DNA from: a virus
Length of the DNA: 46,142 nt
Direction: 5' to 3' (one strand)
Virus record (IMG/VR): IMGVR_UViG_3300013104_000033
Coordinates: 1 to 46,142 of that record
This document shows, in pieces, positions 1-7,771 of the stretch. Every line of letters starts with the position of its first letter. Positions within the stretch are counted from its first letter, which is position 1. The notes beneath the pieces were generated by a model, which was not told the DNA's origin, did no database searches, and worked only from the letters and a program-made list of their open reading frames with translations. The translations under genes and the position numbers were made by a program.

Positions 1-123
1 CAGCAGTTTAGCGCCATCCATCAGGCGTTCGAAATCGTAAGTCACAGTCTTGTTAGCGATAGCGCCTTCAACACCTTTAACAATCAGGTCAGCCGCTTCG
101 AACCACTCCATGTGACGCAGCAT
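1..123 (-). pseudogene. Displaced 3' fragment of icd (left prophage attachment repeat)
   Basis: Read on the minus strand, 123 to 1 encodes [13 protein letters not shown] followed by the [13 protein letters not shown] segment, which is the C-terminal region of isocitrate dehydrogenase. It has no upstream icd sequence: similarity stops abruptly at the ATG codon at 121-123 and AT-rich phage DNA follows. It is therefore a stranded 3' piece, continuing off the window to the left. The matching functional end lies at 46098-46142. This is the known outcome of phage 21/e14-type integration, where the phage supplies a new icd 3' end and displaces the old one. The exact crossover cannot be fixed because both repeats run off the window. 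Confidence 0.9.
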
Positions 124-332
124 TATTTTTGCGAGATCATGTTATCTAACTGATTTTATTGATCAAAAAGCAAGAAAACATTGCTTTACATGTCCTTTGT
201 TAACGAAAATAAACGCTATAAAATCCAATAGGTTGCATAGAGTTTTGGGGAAAACTTTTATCGCAACTCTGTATGAATTTCACTCATTACAATCTAAGAT
301 TGTTAGTTGTAACGGGTTAGTAACAGTTTCGC
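124..332. other. Left attachment-arm region, no gene
   Basis: This AT-rich stretch lies between the icd remnant and umuC. I see no credible gene. It contains GTTTTGG at 242-248, the same heptamer that is repeated three times beside the integrase at the right end, so it may hold integrase or IHF arm sites. That role is inferred from position and the shared heptamer only. Confidence 0.4.
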
Positions 333-1595
333 TCATTTTACGACTGGCAGGTCAGTAAAACGGGTCGTGTAAGCTGGTGAAAGCATCTCTCGCTTCATGG
401 CCCATGATTTCTCAATTCCCTGCCCCGCAAAAAATAAATTAGCCTTTCCGCTCTGATTTAGCCCATCTAATACTCGCATCAGAGCTTCGCTGTTAGGCTG
501 TGGCTTGTACTCATCAAACAGATTGAGCTGAGACACACCCTGGCTGAAAAAATCGCCTAGCGTCACTCCTGCTTTCATATAACGGTGTCCGTCTACCCAT
601 ATGCCATCAAGTGCGTCCATAGCAACACGGACGATGTCGCGAGTATCATTAGAAGGTGTAAGCAGCTTTCGCGAAGCCTGATTGCCATAAAAGACCTCGC
701 CCTCTGCGTGCGGGCTAGTTCGGACAAATACTGCTATCTGCTTACAGTACTGCCTTTCTTTTCTCAACTTTTCGGCTGCCCGCTCTGCGAAAGAGCAAAC
801 AGCCTGACGCATGTAAATGTATTCAGTGATGCGTGAACTGAATGAACGCGAACACACTATCTGTTGTTTTGTTGGTGCAAATTCTTCGAGCTCCAGGCAT
901 TGCTCCCCGCGCAATTCTCTAACGGTGCGCTCGAGCACCACGTTAAAATGCTTACGGATGATGTAAGTGTTTTGTTCCGACAGATCTTTCGCGGTAATGA
1001 TGCCCATAGCATTCAGCTTCTTGCTTATGCGACGGCCAACACCCCAGACATCCTCAACCGGTACCAGCGCCATCAGTTTCTTTTGACGCTCTATATTCGA
1101 CAGGTCGAGTACGCCGCCTGTCTTTGACCACTTTTTTGCAGCGTGATTTGCCAGCTTCGCCAGGGTCTTGGTTGGAGCAATGCCCACACCTACAGTAAGA
1201 TGCGTTTCTTGCTTGATACGCGCCCTAACCCTTCGTCCAAAGTCTTCCAGTGGTTCAATACGGCTCATGCCGTCGAGATTCATAAACGCTTCGTCGATTG
1301 AATAAATTTCCACTGCTGGGGCCATACCCTCAAGCGTGGACATTACCCTGTTCGACATGTCAGCATAGAGTGCATAATTCGAACTGAAGATATGGACGCC
1401 ATGCTTTCTGAATTCGTCTTTAAGCTTGAAGTAAGGCGCTCCCATCGGCACCTGTAACTTTTTGGCTTCAGCGGAGCGTGCAATGACACATCCATCATTA
1501 TTCGACAGGACGACTACTGGTTTACCGCGCAGATCAGGACGAAAGATCGCTTCGCAGCTCGCATAAAACGAGTTCACATCAACCAGTGCGAACAT
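333..1595 (-). CDS. umuC: UmuC-like DNA polymerase V catalytic subunit
   Basis: This Y-family translesion polymerase inserts nucleotides opposite DNA lesions during the SOS response. At 420 residues it is full length for UmuC. The N-terminus FALVDVNSFYASCE carries the first catalytic Asp, SIDEAF near residue 100 carries the second acidic motif, and a helix-hairpin-helix and little-finger region follow. The C-terminus ends in the DUF4113-type LSPAYTTRF segment. The ATG at 1593-1595 overlaps the stop of the upstream 79-codon gene (TGATG), so translation is probably coupled. A GTG one codon earlier is possible. The operon is under a LexA box at 1855-1874. No umuD is present, so the product would need host UmuD' or act with the small upstream protein. 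Confidence 0.95.
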   Translation of the reverse strand: MFALVDVNSFYASCEAIFRPDLRGKPVVVLSNNDGCVIARSAEAKKLQVPMGAPYFKLKDEFRKHGVHIFSSNYALYADMSNRVMSTLEGMAPAVEIYSIDEAFMNLDGMSRIEPLEDFGRRVRARIKQETHLTVGVGIAPTKTLAKLANHAAKKWSKTGGVLDLSNIERQKKLMALVPVEDVWGVGRRISKKLNAMGIITAKDLSEQNTYIIRKHFNVVLERTVRELRGEQCLELEEFAPTKQQIVCSRSFSSRITEYIYMRQAVCSFAERAAEKLRKERQYCKQIAVFVRTSPHAEGEVFYGNQASRKLLTPSNDTRDIVRVAMDALDGIWVDGHRYMKAGVTLGDFFSQGVSQLNLFDEYKPQPNSEALMRVLDGLNQSGKANLFFAGQGIEKSWAMKREMLSPAYTTRFTDLPVVK

Positions 1596-1834
1596 CACAT
1601 GCCGCCGTTGGGATTGAACACCTGAAACATTCGCTCATCACCATCCGTAGGTGAGACATCTCGGAACGTGGTCGTATGCGTCTCTATCCACTTATTCGCA
1701 GCACTAAGGGTGTAATGCCAATTTATCAGGTCGAGTTCTTTAACAAAGTCGAGTGTACTGATGGTAAATCGGCCTTCAGCGTCACGCTTAATCGCCTGCC
1801 TGAAAGCCATCATAATTTCGTAGTCGCGTGGCAT
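1595..1834 (-). CDS. Small SOS-controlled protein upstream of umuC
   Basis: This gene encodes 79 residues and is the first gene of the LexA-controlled operon. GAGGGA lies just upstream of its ATG. The protein starts MPRDYEIMMAFRQAI and ends FQVFNPNGGM, is rich in charged and aromatic residues, and has no membrane segment. I believe similar small proteins precede umuC in other enterobacterial prophages, but I cannot name a biochemical function. It is not UmuD: the length is wrong, and there is no S24 Ser/Lys dyad or cleavage site. The stop overlaps the umuC start, which suggests coordinated synthesis and possibly a partner or regulator of the polymerase (inference). Confidence 0.8.
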   Translation of the reverse strand: MPRDYEIMMAFRQAIKRDAEGRFTISTLDFVKELDLINWHYTLSAANKWIETHTTTFRDVSPTDGDERMFQVFNPNGGM

Positions 1835-1854
1835 GATAAATCCCTCACAATAAT

Positions 1855-1874
1855 AACTGTATAAATAAACAGTA
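1855..1874 (-). promoter_or_regulatory. LexA (SOS) box of the umuC operon
   Basis: The minus strand reads TACTGTTTATTTATACAGTT, a close match to the LexA consensus, with the invariant CTG and CAG separated by ten AT-rich bases (1857-1872). It lies 21 bases upstream of the 79-codon gene, so host LexA should repress this operon until DNA damage. Confidence 0.92.
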
Positions 1875-2652
1875 ATCTCAAGAGGTGGATTTGATCAAGG
1901 TGAAACGGGACTCAAAATTGTAAAGCCTCTGAAGGTGCTAGATTTTTAGGCTTTCGGGTTATTTTACGGTCAACTTATCTCAAATCTTTCACCCCATGGT
2001 CTGCAAAAATAGGCGCGGTAAGTACCGTCCGTCGTCGGGGATTTTTATGCCTGCCGTAAAGTTGCCGCTCCGATGATAGCCTCCCCATACAAAACCCATT
2101 CCCGAAGAATAAATAGATGGCTTGTGATTTATCTGCCCCGGCGCAAAATTTTACTACTGCTTTAGTCTGCAAAGAGCGAGGAGCAGACGTTCGCAGTTTG
2201 AAAAGGCATTACTTAAATCGTGTAGTGTTACATAACAGGGAGCAGGTCAATTTCAATCAATATGTTAACTCTTTCGAGTGCGATAATATTATGCTGATTT
2301 TATGCTGATTTTATGCTGATTTTATGCTGATTTTGTGAGAGTGTTTATAGAGATTGAACGCAGAGCATTAGTAGATCTGTAACATCTAAATAACGCTCTC
2401 CAAACAAGCACGTTGTATCCCAGTTTTTCGTTCTTTTCTTACGGTTTTAGCCATGCATGCTTAAGGTGGATGCTTATGAATGTGCCATCCTCAACCGTAA
2501 TTACATTACGCAGCCAGCACTGGCGTAGACCTGAGGACAGTATGCAACTGCATTAACACGGTCCCAGTAAGCCAGCAGGCGTGACAGGCAGAGCATTGCA
2601 CTGTCGGATGAAAAATGCTAAAAAATTTATACATGATCCTATGGGTATCAAT
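1875..2652. other. Non-coding stretch upstream of the retron
   Basis: I see no convincing gene. Short open frames at 1975-2172 and 2117-2308 lack ribosome binding sites and protein-like composition. The stretch holds the 11-bp tandem repeat at 2291-2334 and should contain the promoter of the retron effector, which I could not place confidently. Confidence 0.5.
2291..2334. repeat. Four tandem copies of an 11-bp unit
   Basis: ATGCTGATTTT is repeated four times without a mismatch (2291, 2302, 2313 and 2324). It is not inside a supported gene. One unit per helical turn would place every copy on the same DNA face. It lies about 320 bases upstream of the retron effector start. Confidence 0.9.
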
Positions 2653-3567
2653 ATGAAACTTTTTAAGAATTCGATAATATTTTCAGAAAAACAAAAATTT
2701 GAATTCGCCAACGTAATAAAAAACAACCTCTTCAGCGAGAAACGTAATAAAGTGACAATTTTCTTGTGTGGAGGGGATGTTAACGATAGTAAATATGGAC
2801 GATATAAAATTTCTAAAGTTTTATCGAGAAATGATAAGCTGGAGATTTTCTATCCGGAGGATTTATTTGATGACCTTCTTGCTGGACAGGGTCAATACAG
2901 CCTTTTAAGCATGGAGAATATGCTCGCTGAATCTGTGGATGCGATAATAATAATCCCTGAAAGCCCCGGTTCATATTCTGAACTTGGTGCTTTTGCAAAT
3001 AATGAAAAATTAGCATCAAAAATGATATGTATACAAGATAATAAATTTAGATTTAAGAAAAGCTTCTTAAATTATGGACCAATACGGTTACTTAAAAAAA
3101 ATAGTTCCACATCAGTGCTTAGATGTGATTTTAACATCCTTGATAATGCTCTATTAAATGAGGAGTTTTATCAGTCCCTGATGAAAAGCATTAGAAATGT
3201 TCAAAAAAAATCACCCGTAAAGAAAAGTATAGATAATATATTGATGGCGGATAGATTTATCTTGCCATGCATATACCTTATGGATGGTATCAATAATGTA
3301 TTGCTTTATGACTTATTAAGTAAAGCTACAGGAAAGGCAAATACATTGTGCGAAATTATTGTAAAATCTGCATTATCAAAACTGATGAAAGAGCGAGTTA
3401 TTGTTAGGACATCAGAAGGTTATCACATTACAGACGCCGGTATGGAATATGTACTACTTAGGTTTGATCGGTTAGTTTTAGACAAGCTAAGACTTGAAAT
3501 GATGAACTTTGAAAATCGTAGCAATATATCATTGAACTATGGTAGGATTTTCTCAGCACACCCTTAG
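2653..3567 (+). CDS. Retron effector: NDT-like N-glycosidase with C-terminal winged helix (Ec86/Eco1 type)
   Basis: The 304-residue product aligns by eye with the Ec86 (Eco1) retron effector. Shared segments include VTIFLCGGDV, EIFYPEDLFDDLLAGQGQ, the PESPGSYSELGAF motif with putative catalytic Glu110, ICIQD, NYGPIRLL, and the end MNFENRS...AHP. The family is nucleoside deoxyribosyltransferase-like and acts as an N-glycosidase; the Eco1 effector degrades NAD when released from the RT-msDNA complex. The C-terminal part (about 205-304) has winged-helix character. I chose the ATG at 2653 because it matches the Ec86 N-terminus in position; upstream in-frame starts exist, and no start has a strong ribosome site. 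The stop codon lies inside the retron RNA. Confidence 0.92.
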   Translation: MKLFKNSIIFSEKQKFEFANVIKNNLFSEKRNKVTIFLCGGDVNDSKYGRYKISKVLSRNDKLEIFYPEDLFDDLLAGQGQYSLLSMENMLAESVDAIIIIPESPGSYSELGAFANNEKLASKMICIQDNKFRFKKSFLNYGPIRLLKKNSSTSVLRCDFNILDNALLNEEFYQSLMKSIRNVQKKSPVKKSIDNILMADRFILPCIYLMDGINNVLLYDLLSKATGKANTLCEIIVKSALSKLMKERVIVRTSEGYHITDAGMEYVLLRFDRLVLDKLRLEMMNFENRSNISLNYGRIFSAHP

Positions 3568-3712
3568 CGAGTCCCTTGTAAGAGGTGACTGGATAGTGTT
3601 TCGCTGTCCTGCATTAAATCTACTGTTTTGGCAGTTTACCTCGAACTAAGAGAACATCTCCCGATGTTCTCTGAGAGCGAGGAAACCTGATATTTATGAC
3701 GTAAGGGTGTGC
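3556..3712 (+). ncRNA. Retron msr-msd RNA (template for msDNA)
   Basis: Terminal repeats a1 (GCACACCCTTA, 3556-3566) and a2 (TAAGGGTGTGC, 3702-3712) are perfectly complementary. The predicted branching guanosine is G3567 in TTAGCGAG, as in Ec86. The msr part has hairpins near 3570-3590 and 3591-3609, the latter keeping the TGTTTCG loop of Ec86. The msd region by alignment is 3619-3700, predicting msDNA of about 82 nucleotides (86 in Ec86). The msd hairpin has a 10-bp stem (3649-3658 with 3663-3672) around TCCC, and an outer stem (3635-3643 with 3678-3685). The RNA lies between effector and RT, as in Ec86. Confidence 0.92.
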
Positions 3713-3718
3713 GCTTTC

Positions 3719-4684
3719 ATGAACAATTTCTCCAGTACCGACGTTTTTCGCTTACGTAACTTTGGTCTGCCTGTAATGTCTTCGCTAACAGATATGTCAA
3801 GGGAAATGCGACTATCTGTCGAACTTTTAACCTTGTTAATCACAAGAGCGGATGACTTTTACAAAGTTTACGGTGTACCAAAAACAGGTACAGAAAAAGG
3901 CGAAAGGGTGATTTGTCAACCCTCTCGAAGACTCAAGGCTTTGCAAGCGTGGGTTTTAAGGAATATATTAGACAAACTTAATTCGTCACCTTTTTCAACT
4001 GGTTTTGAACGAGGTCAGTCCATAAAAGACAATGCTAACCCACATGTTGGCTCCAACTTTGTATTAAATATTGATTTAGAGGATTTCTTTCCTAGTATTT
4101 CTTCTAATAAAATTTACACTGTGTTTAATTCGTTGGGTTATAATAAGTATATATCTTCAGTTTTGACAAAGATTTGTTGTTTTAAAAACAAGTTACCGCA
4201 GGGATCCCCCGCATCGCCTAAATTGGCGAACCTTGTTTGCATGAGGCTTGATCACAGGATTCATGGTTATGCAGGAAGACGAGGCATTATCTTTACTCGC
4301 TACGCTGACGATATTACTCTTTCGGCTCAGTCGTTAAAGAAGATTGAAAAAGCAAAGGATTTTTTATTTTCTATAATACCTACTGAACAATTAACTGTTA
4401 ACTACAAAAAAGTGGTTATTAGTGGACCAAGAAAACAAAAAAAAATTACTGGATTAGTATTGTCAATTGATGATGTTGGCATAGGACGACAAAAATTCAG
4501 AGAAATAAAAAGCAAGATACATTATCTTTCCGTTGGGCGCTCTCACGATTATGCGCATGTTGGTGGATTGTTGGCTTTTACAAAGAGTGTAGATGAGAAA
4601 AACCACAGACGGCTTGTTGTTTTTGCGCAAAAAATGAATAAGAAATTTAACCTTGATTTGGACAAGCTATTTAATCACGGTTAA
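3719..4684 (+). CDS. Retron reverse transcriptase (Ec86/Eco1-like)
   Basis: This 321-residue enzyme primes from the 2'-OH of the branching G in the msr RNA and copies msd into msDNA, which stays bound and holds the effector in check. Visible motifs are FRLRNFGLPVM at the N-terminus, the retron NAxxH motif (residues 105-109), LNIDLEDFFPS with catalytic Asp119, QGSPASP (161-167), YADD (195-198), and ITG (243-245) where most retrons have VTG. Most blocks read as near-identical to Ec86 RT. The ATG at 3719 gives exactly the Ec86 N-terminal length; a GTG at 3707 lies inside a2 and is less likely. Low GC compared with the phage structural genes suggests separate acquisition. Confidence 0.97.
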   Translation: MNNFSSTDVFRLRNFGLPVMSSLTDMSREMRLSVELLTLLITRADDFYKVYGVPKTGTEKGERVICQPSRRLKALQAWVLRNILDKLNSSPFSTGFERGQSIKDNANPHVGSNFVLNIDLEDFFPSISSNKIYTVFNSLGYNKYISSVLTKICCFKNKLPQGSPASPKLANLVCMRLDHRIHGYAGRRGIIFTRYADDITLSAQSLKKIEKAKDFLFSIIPTEQLTVNYKKVVISGPRKQKKITGLVLSIDDVGIGRQKFREIKSKIHYLSVGRSHDYAHVGGLLAFTKSVDEKNHRRLVVFAQKMNKKFNLDLDKLFNHG

Positions 4685-4827
4685 TACTAATTGTGCTCTA
4701 TATAATTATACTAAACAGCAGCTTCTGAAAGTTATAGTTTCCGCCCTAGCCCACTCACTTATTTCTTTCATTCTTGAATGAGGACCATTTCATTCCGAAA
4801 AAAACCTGTACAGATTTTATTATGCCC

Positions 4828-5097
4828 CTAAATCCTTTGGCGTTGTTTGGTATTATTCCCATCATTTTTGGAGGAGCCCCATGGGCACTCCAGAGATCTT
4901 AAGGGCTTACTTTTTTTAGATGAAAAATCATCTTTCGTAGCGACATCACTCAGCAGCATGATCTTAATACCGTCCAGTTTTCCGTTGGGCGCGTAGAAAA
5001 CCAGATTATTAAAATTCCCGAGTTCCTTTGAATTGCCCTTAGCATCACGTAAAGGTTTGACATCGATGATTTTTTTTATGGCATCTGTGACGTACAT
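4828..5097 (-). CDS. Hypothetical protein, doubtful
   Basis: This 89-codon frame lies alone between the retron and the Thoeris genes. The first 60 residues (DAIKKIIDVKPLRDAKG, NLVFYAPNGKLDGIKIMLLSD) look protein-like, while the end is lysine/asparagine-rich and of low quality. That pattern could mean a frameshifted or truncated gene. I see no good ribosome binding site and no recognisable domain. It may be the remnant of a third cargo gene. The remaining flanks (4685-4827 and 5098-5609) are AT-rich and show no other gene. Confidence 0.4.
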   Translation of the reverse strand: MYVTDAIKKIIDVKPLRDAKGNSKELGNFNNLVFYAPNGKLDGIKIMLLSDVATKDDFSSKKSKPLRSLECPWGSSKNDGNNTKQRQRI

Positions 5098-5609
5098 GAT
5101 GTATCCCGTGTGTGCACCATTATGGTAATACTTGCAACGAAACAGTGTGGCAGATTCATTCAGCTACGCAAAATTTAGTGCACTCAGGTATTTAGCGTCA
5201 GAATCGCTAAATTTCATGATCCTTGCTAACTACGACAGCAATACGCAGTAGTATCAAAATAACATCATTTTCTAGATTTAATTTTTTAATTACTTGACTA
5301 ATGAATACAAGCTGTTGAATCATATGAAGCATGACTAATGCCGACTGTAGACTGTAGATAGCATGCAAGTAGATTTAACGCTGCTTTTATCGTCACAAGT
5401 GTGAGAAAAGCAGGCGGAGAGTAATCTATTATCCCAAGCTTTTGATGTACTTTCCGCATGTTTATTTCTAGTTTTTAACTAAAAAATTCTGTTTTTTTAT
5501 TTATTGCTTGATAATTAAGTGCGTAAAATTATCCTAAGACAAATTTCCAAGCACGATAAATAGTAGAAATAACCGAAAAAATCATAGTAATAAAAATTGG
5601 GGCTGCGAG

Positions 5610-6488
5610 ATGAAATATTGGTGGGAGTCGGTGAGAACTACAGCGTATTGGAGATATGCTTTGTTTTCAGGCGAGGCAATAGCAAAGTTTTTTTCTGCTC
5701 TGGGTGTATTATATTTGTTAATCAATTTGGCTGATACTTTTAAAATTTACGAGAAAGGGCAGTATAGTAATTACGGAATTTTAATTCTTATAGCCTTGGC
5801 AATTATTTTTGTGATATTCACACGACGTCCAGTGTCACGAGTATCTTATAAAGTTCCTAAGAAAGATTATACGTTTGAAGTAAAAATAAGTGATTTATTC
5901 AAGGAAAGTGGTGAGATAATAATTAGCTCAAACACCACATTTGATACTGACATGAGCTCAGGTTTAATATCTACAAATAGTTTGCAGGGTCAATTTGCAA
6001 CTCAATTTTTCAATGGCCAAACAATAGAAATTGATCGGCAGATTGAAGAATCACTTGCGAGTGAAAATTATATTGAAGTTGATGGCAAGCCCGGTAAACG
6101 AAAAAAATATCCTTTAGGTACTGTCGCGCGCGTATCAGCGCATGGCAAGAATTTTTATTTTCTCGCAATGTCAGATATTAATTCTGAAGGAACAGCATTT
6201 TCAAATGTAAGAATGCTAGACGAGGCTCTTGAAGGTCTATGGTCAAATATGGCTCGAAAAGGGGAATTAGGTGATGTGATTATGCCGCTGATGGGAACAG
6301 GAAGAGGACGGGTGGCTATACCTAGAAAGAAAATAATAGAGCGCATTGCTCAATCTTTTGCCGATGCGTCTCAAGAACAGGTATTTTCCAATAAGTTATC
6401 TATCATAGTTCGACCTGAGGATGCATCAAAATTCTCATTAAATTTGTTCCAAGTGAGAGACTATCTAAGTCAAAGTCTTAATGCTTAA
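5610..6488 (+). CDS. thsA: Type II Thoeris effector ThsA: two transmembrane helices plus macro-like domain
   Basis: The 292-residue product has two hydrophobic segments (about 18-42 and 55-71), a basic stop (TRRP), and then a cytosolic domain from about residue 85. That domain has macro-fold features: IIISSNTTFDTDMSSGLIS, a phosphate-loop-like PLMGTGRGR near residue 229, and a C-terminal strand/helix pair. Membrane-anchored macro proteins next to TIR-like ThsB genes are the effectors of type II Thoeris, where the macro domain senses a TIR-made ADP-ribose derivative (reported as His-ADPR) and triggers membrane-linked abortive infection. The gene is followed 64 bases later by the TIR gene. Low GC and a plus-strand position isolate it from the late phage operon. 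Confidence 0.85.
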   Translation: MKYWWESVRTTAYWRYALFSGEAIAKFFSALGVLYLLINLADTFKIYEKGQYSNYGILILIALAIIFVIFTRRPVSRVSYKVPKKDYTFEVKISDLFKESGEIIISSNTTFDTDMSSGLISTNSLQGQFATQFFNGQTIEIDRQIEESLASENYIEVDGKPGKRKKYPLGTVARVSAHGKNFYFLAMSDINSEGTAFSNVRMLDEALEGLWSNMARKGELGDVIMPLMGTGRGRVAIPRKKIIERIAQSFADASQEQVFSNKLSIIVRPEDASKFSLNLFQVRDYLSQSLNA

Positions 6489-6552
6489 TTACATAAGAAT
6501 TAGTAACGTAGTAAGTTGAAGTCACTATGATTTATAGCTATACGAGGAAAAT

Positions 6553-7104
6553 ATGGCTTACAGAAATGGAAATTATATAGCCTTCGATGGCTTAGGTGAA
6601 ACTGATCCAACAAAATCGGACTTTCGTTATTATGCCTCAATTCAGGCATGGGCAAAGGGCAAGGGGCACGATTTTAAATATGTAGACAGTCATGATAAAA
6701 CTTTAGCAGTACGAGATACTAGTCTAAAAGCAACACTCGAAGCGCGTATTCGGGAACGTCTTGCTGCATCAAAAAATATCGTTATCATCTTAAGTGACGA
6801 TACACGCCAGACTGGGAGTATGCTTTCATATGAAATTGAGAAGGCTGTCGACACCTACGAACTTCCACTAATCTGCGCTTATACAGATTTAAATCAAATG
6901 TTGTCTCCTTCAGCGTGGAGCCATCGCTGGCCTCTTGCACTCAAAGATCGTATAGAAAATGGAAGTGCTAGGGCTATCCATATTCCATTCAAAAAACTAG
7001 CTTTACTGCATGCGTTAACCTATACAGTGCATAGCCATAGTTTGGAAACTGGGTTGCACTATTATTCTCTTGAGACGCATCTTAAATTCGGGTGCGTGGA
7101 TTAA
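6553..7104 (+). CDS. thsB: Type II Thoeris ThsB: TIR-like (MTH538 family) NAD-processing sensor
   Basis: The 183-residue product begins with IAFDGLGETDP, a TIR strand-A/loop region. RIRERLAASKNIVIILSDDTRQTGSMLSYEIEKAV (about 66-99) follows, in two parts typical of ThsB: the strand ending in S-D and the helix with the acidic YEIE motif (Glu94 is the candidate catalytic residue). ThsB senses infection and converts NAD into a signal molecule for ThsA. GAGGAAAAT directly precedes the ATG, so this start is well supported. It sits 64 bases after thsA and is followed by a terminator at 7290-7320, so the two form one operon. The C-terminal 60 residues are less conserved in my view. Confidence 0.85.
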   Translation: MAYRNGNYIAFDGLGETDPTKSDFRYYASIQAWAKGKGHDFKYVDSHDKTLAVRDTSLKATLEARIRERLAASKNIVIILSDDTRQTGSMLSYEIEKAVDTYELPLICAYTDLNQMLSPSAWSHRWPLALKDRIENGSARAIHIPFKKLALLHALTYTVHSHSLETGLHYYSLETHLKFGCVD

Positions 7105-7289
7105 CAGGCATATATTTTAGGCAAAATAATCAATCAATTGAAAGTGAGCTATTCGGTACAAAGCCCGATCGCCTTCTTGTACAGTTCCAATATTTTGAGC
7201 ACCACAGCATCTTTCTGGCCAGCATCTTAACCCGCGTGCGGAGAGTCAGGTTATTCATCTCGATGCGTTGCATAAACATTTTCCTGTAA

Positions 7290-7320
7290 GGTGCTTTTTT
7301 GGAAGCACCACCCTTTTTTT
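7290..7320 (+). terminator. Intrinsic terminator after the Thoeris operon
   Basis: GGTGCTT (7290-7296) pairs with AAGCACC (7303-7309), followed by a seven-T run (7314-7320). It lies 185 bases after the thsB stop. No gene is supported between 7105 and 7289. Confidence 0.8.
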
Positions 7321-7440
7321 GTTAGTTAGCTCCTTTCTACTGGCTTACTAAGTCTGCAATCATGTCCGCTTATGGCACAAAGCGAACATTGATGGGTTTC
7401 AAGATTAGTTCTGCACTAACTGTCCCATTGTTAGAGCTTT

Positions 7441-7629
7441 TTATGCTTGGTGCAGCACTGCTAGTGCAATGCTGGCCGCCAGGTCATCACGACGCTCTGA
7501 TAGCTGCATAATCATACTGGTTATGGTATCCGGCATCACCATCTCCCCATCGACCATCAGCTGCCAGACTGCCTCACCAATAATATTGCACACTGCATCA
7601 TAGGCCTGTGCCTCAAATTCCTGTTCCAT
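7441..7629 (-). CDS. YmgB/AriR-like small regulatory protein
   Basis: The 62-residue all-helical product carries GEAVWQLMVDGEMVMPDTI and LAASIALAVL. This matches the pattern of the E. coli YmgB/AriR (biofilm and acid-stress) connector family in the core (LGQAVTNLML...ADVIRKTLEIVL). Such proteins work as small dimers that modulate phosphorelay or stress regulation. AGGAGG upstream of the ATG is near consensus. It is transcribed opposite to thsAB and lies outside the late operon, with a terminator at 7735-7757 between them, so it is probably a lysogenically expressed extra gene. Family membership rests on pattern alone. Confidence 0.6.
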   Translation of the reverse strand: MEQEFEAQAYDAVCNIIGEAVWQLMVDGEMVMPDTITSMIMQLSERRDDLAASIALAVLHQA

Positions 7630-7734
7630 AGTGCCTCCTTTTATGTAAGAGGTGCAATAGTAGATCTGTCGATCAGAAAATACATGACTAAGGCTCAGTC
7701 ATGGGAGGCGGGTTCCAAAAATTTGATTAAACTT

Positions 7735-7757
7735 AAAAAACCCGGCGAAGGCCGGGT
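7735..7757 (-). terminator. Terminator ending the leftward late operon
   Basis: On the minus strand ACCCGGC, loop CTTC, GCCGGGT (7757 to 7740) is followed by a run of T (7739-7735). It lies downstream of the last late genes and of the 36-codon membrane peptide gene. Confidence 0.88.
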
Positions 7758-7771
7758 CTGGTGTTGGCAGA

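Noticed and set aside
585-1127. Plus-strand open frames opposite umuC (585-836, 864-1127)
   Set aside because: They lie antisense within a complete UmuC gene, have no ribosome sites and have unlikely composition.
1975-2308. Open frames at 1975-2172 (minus) and 2117-2308 (plus)
   Set aside because: They overlap each other on opposite strands, lack ribosome binding sites and look like random translation.
7092-7289. Open frame just after thsB
   Set aside because: It starts inside thsB, has no ribosome site, and runs into the terminator hairpin; probably non-coding.
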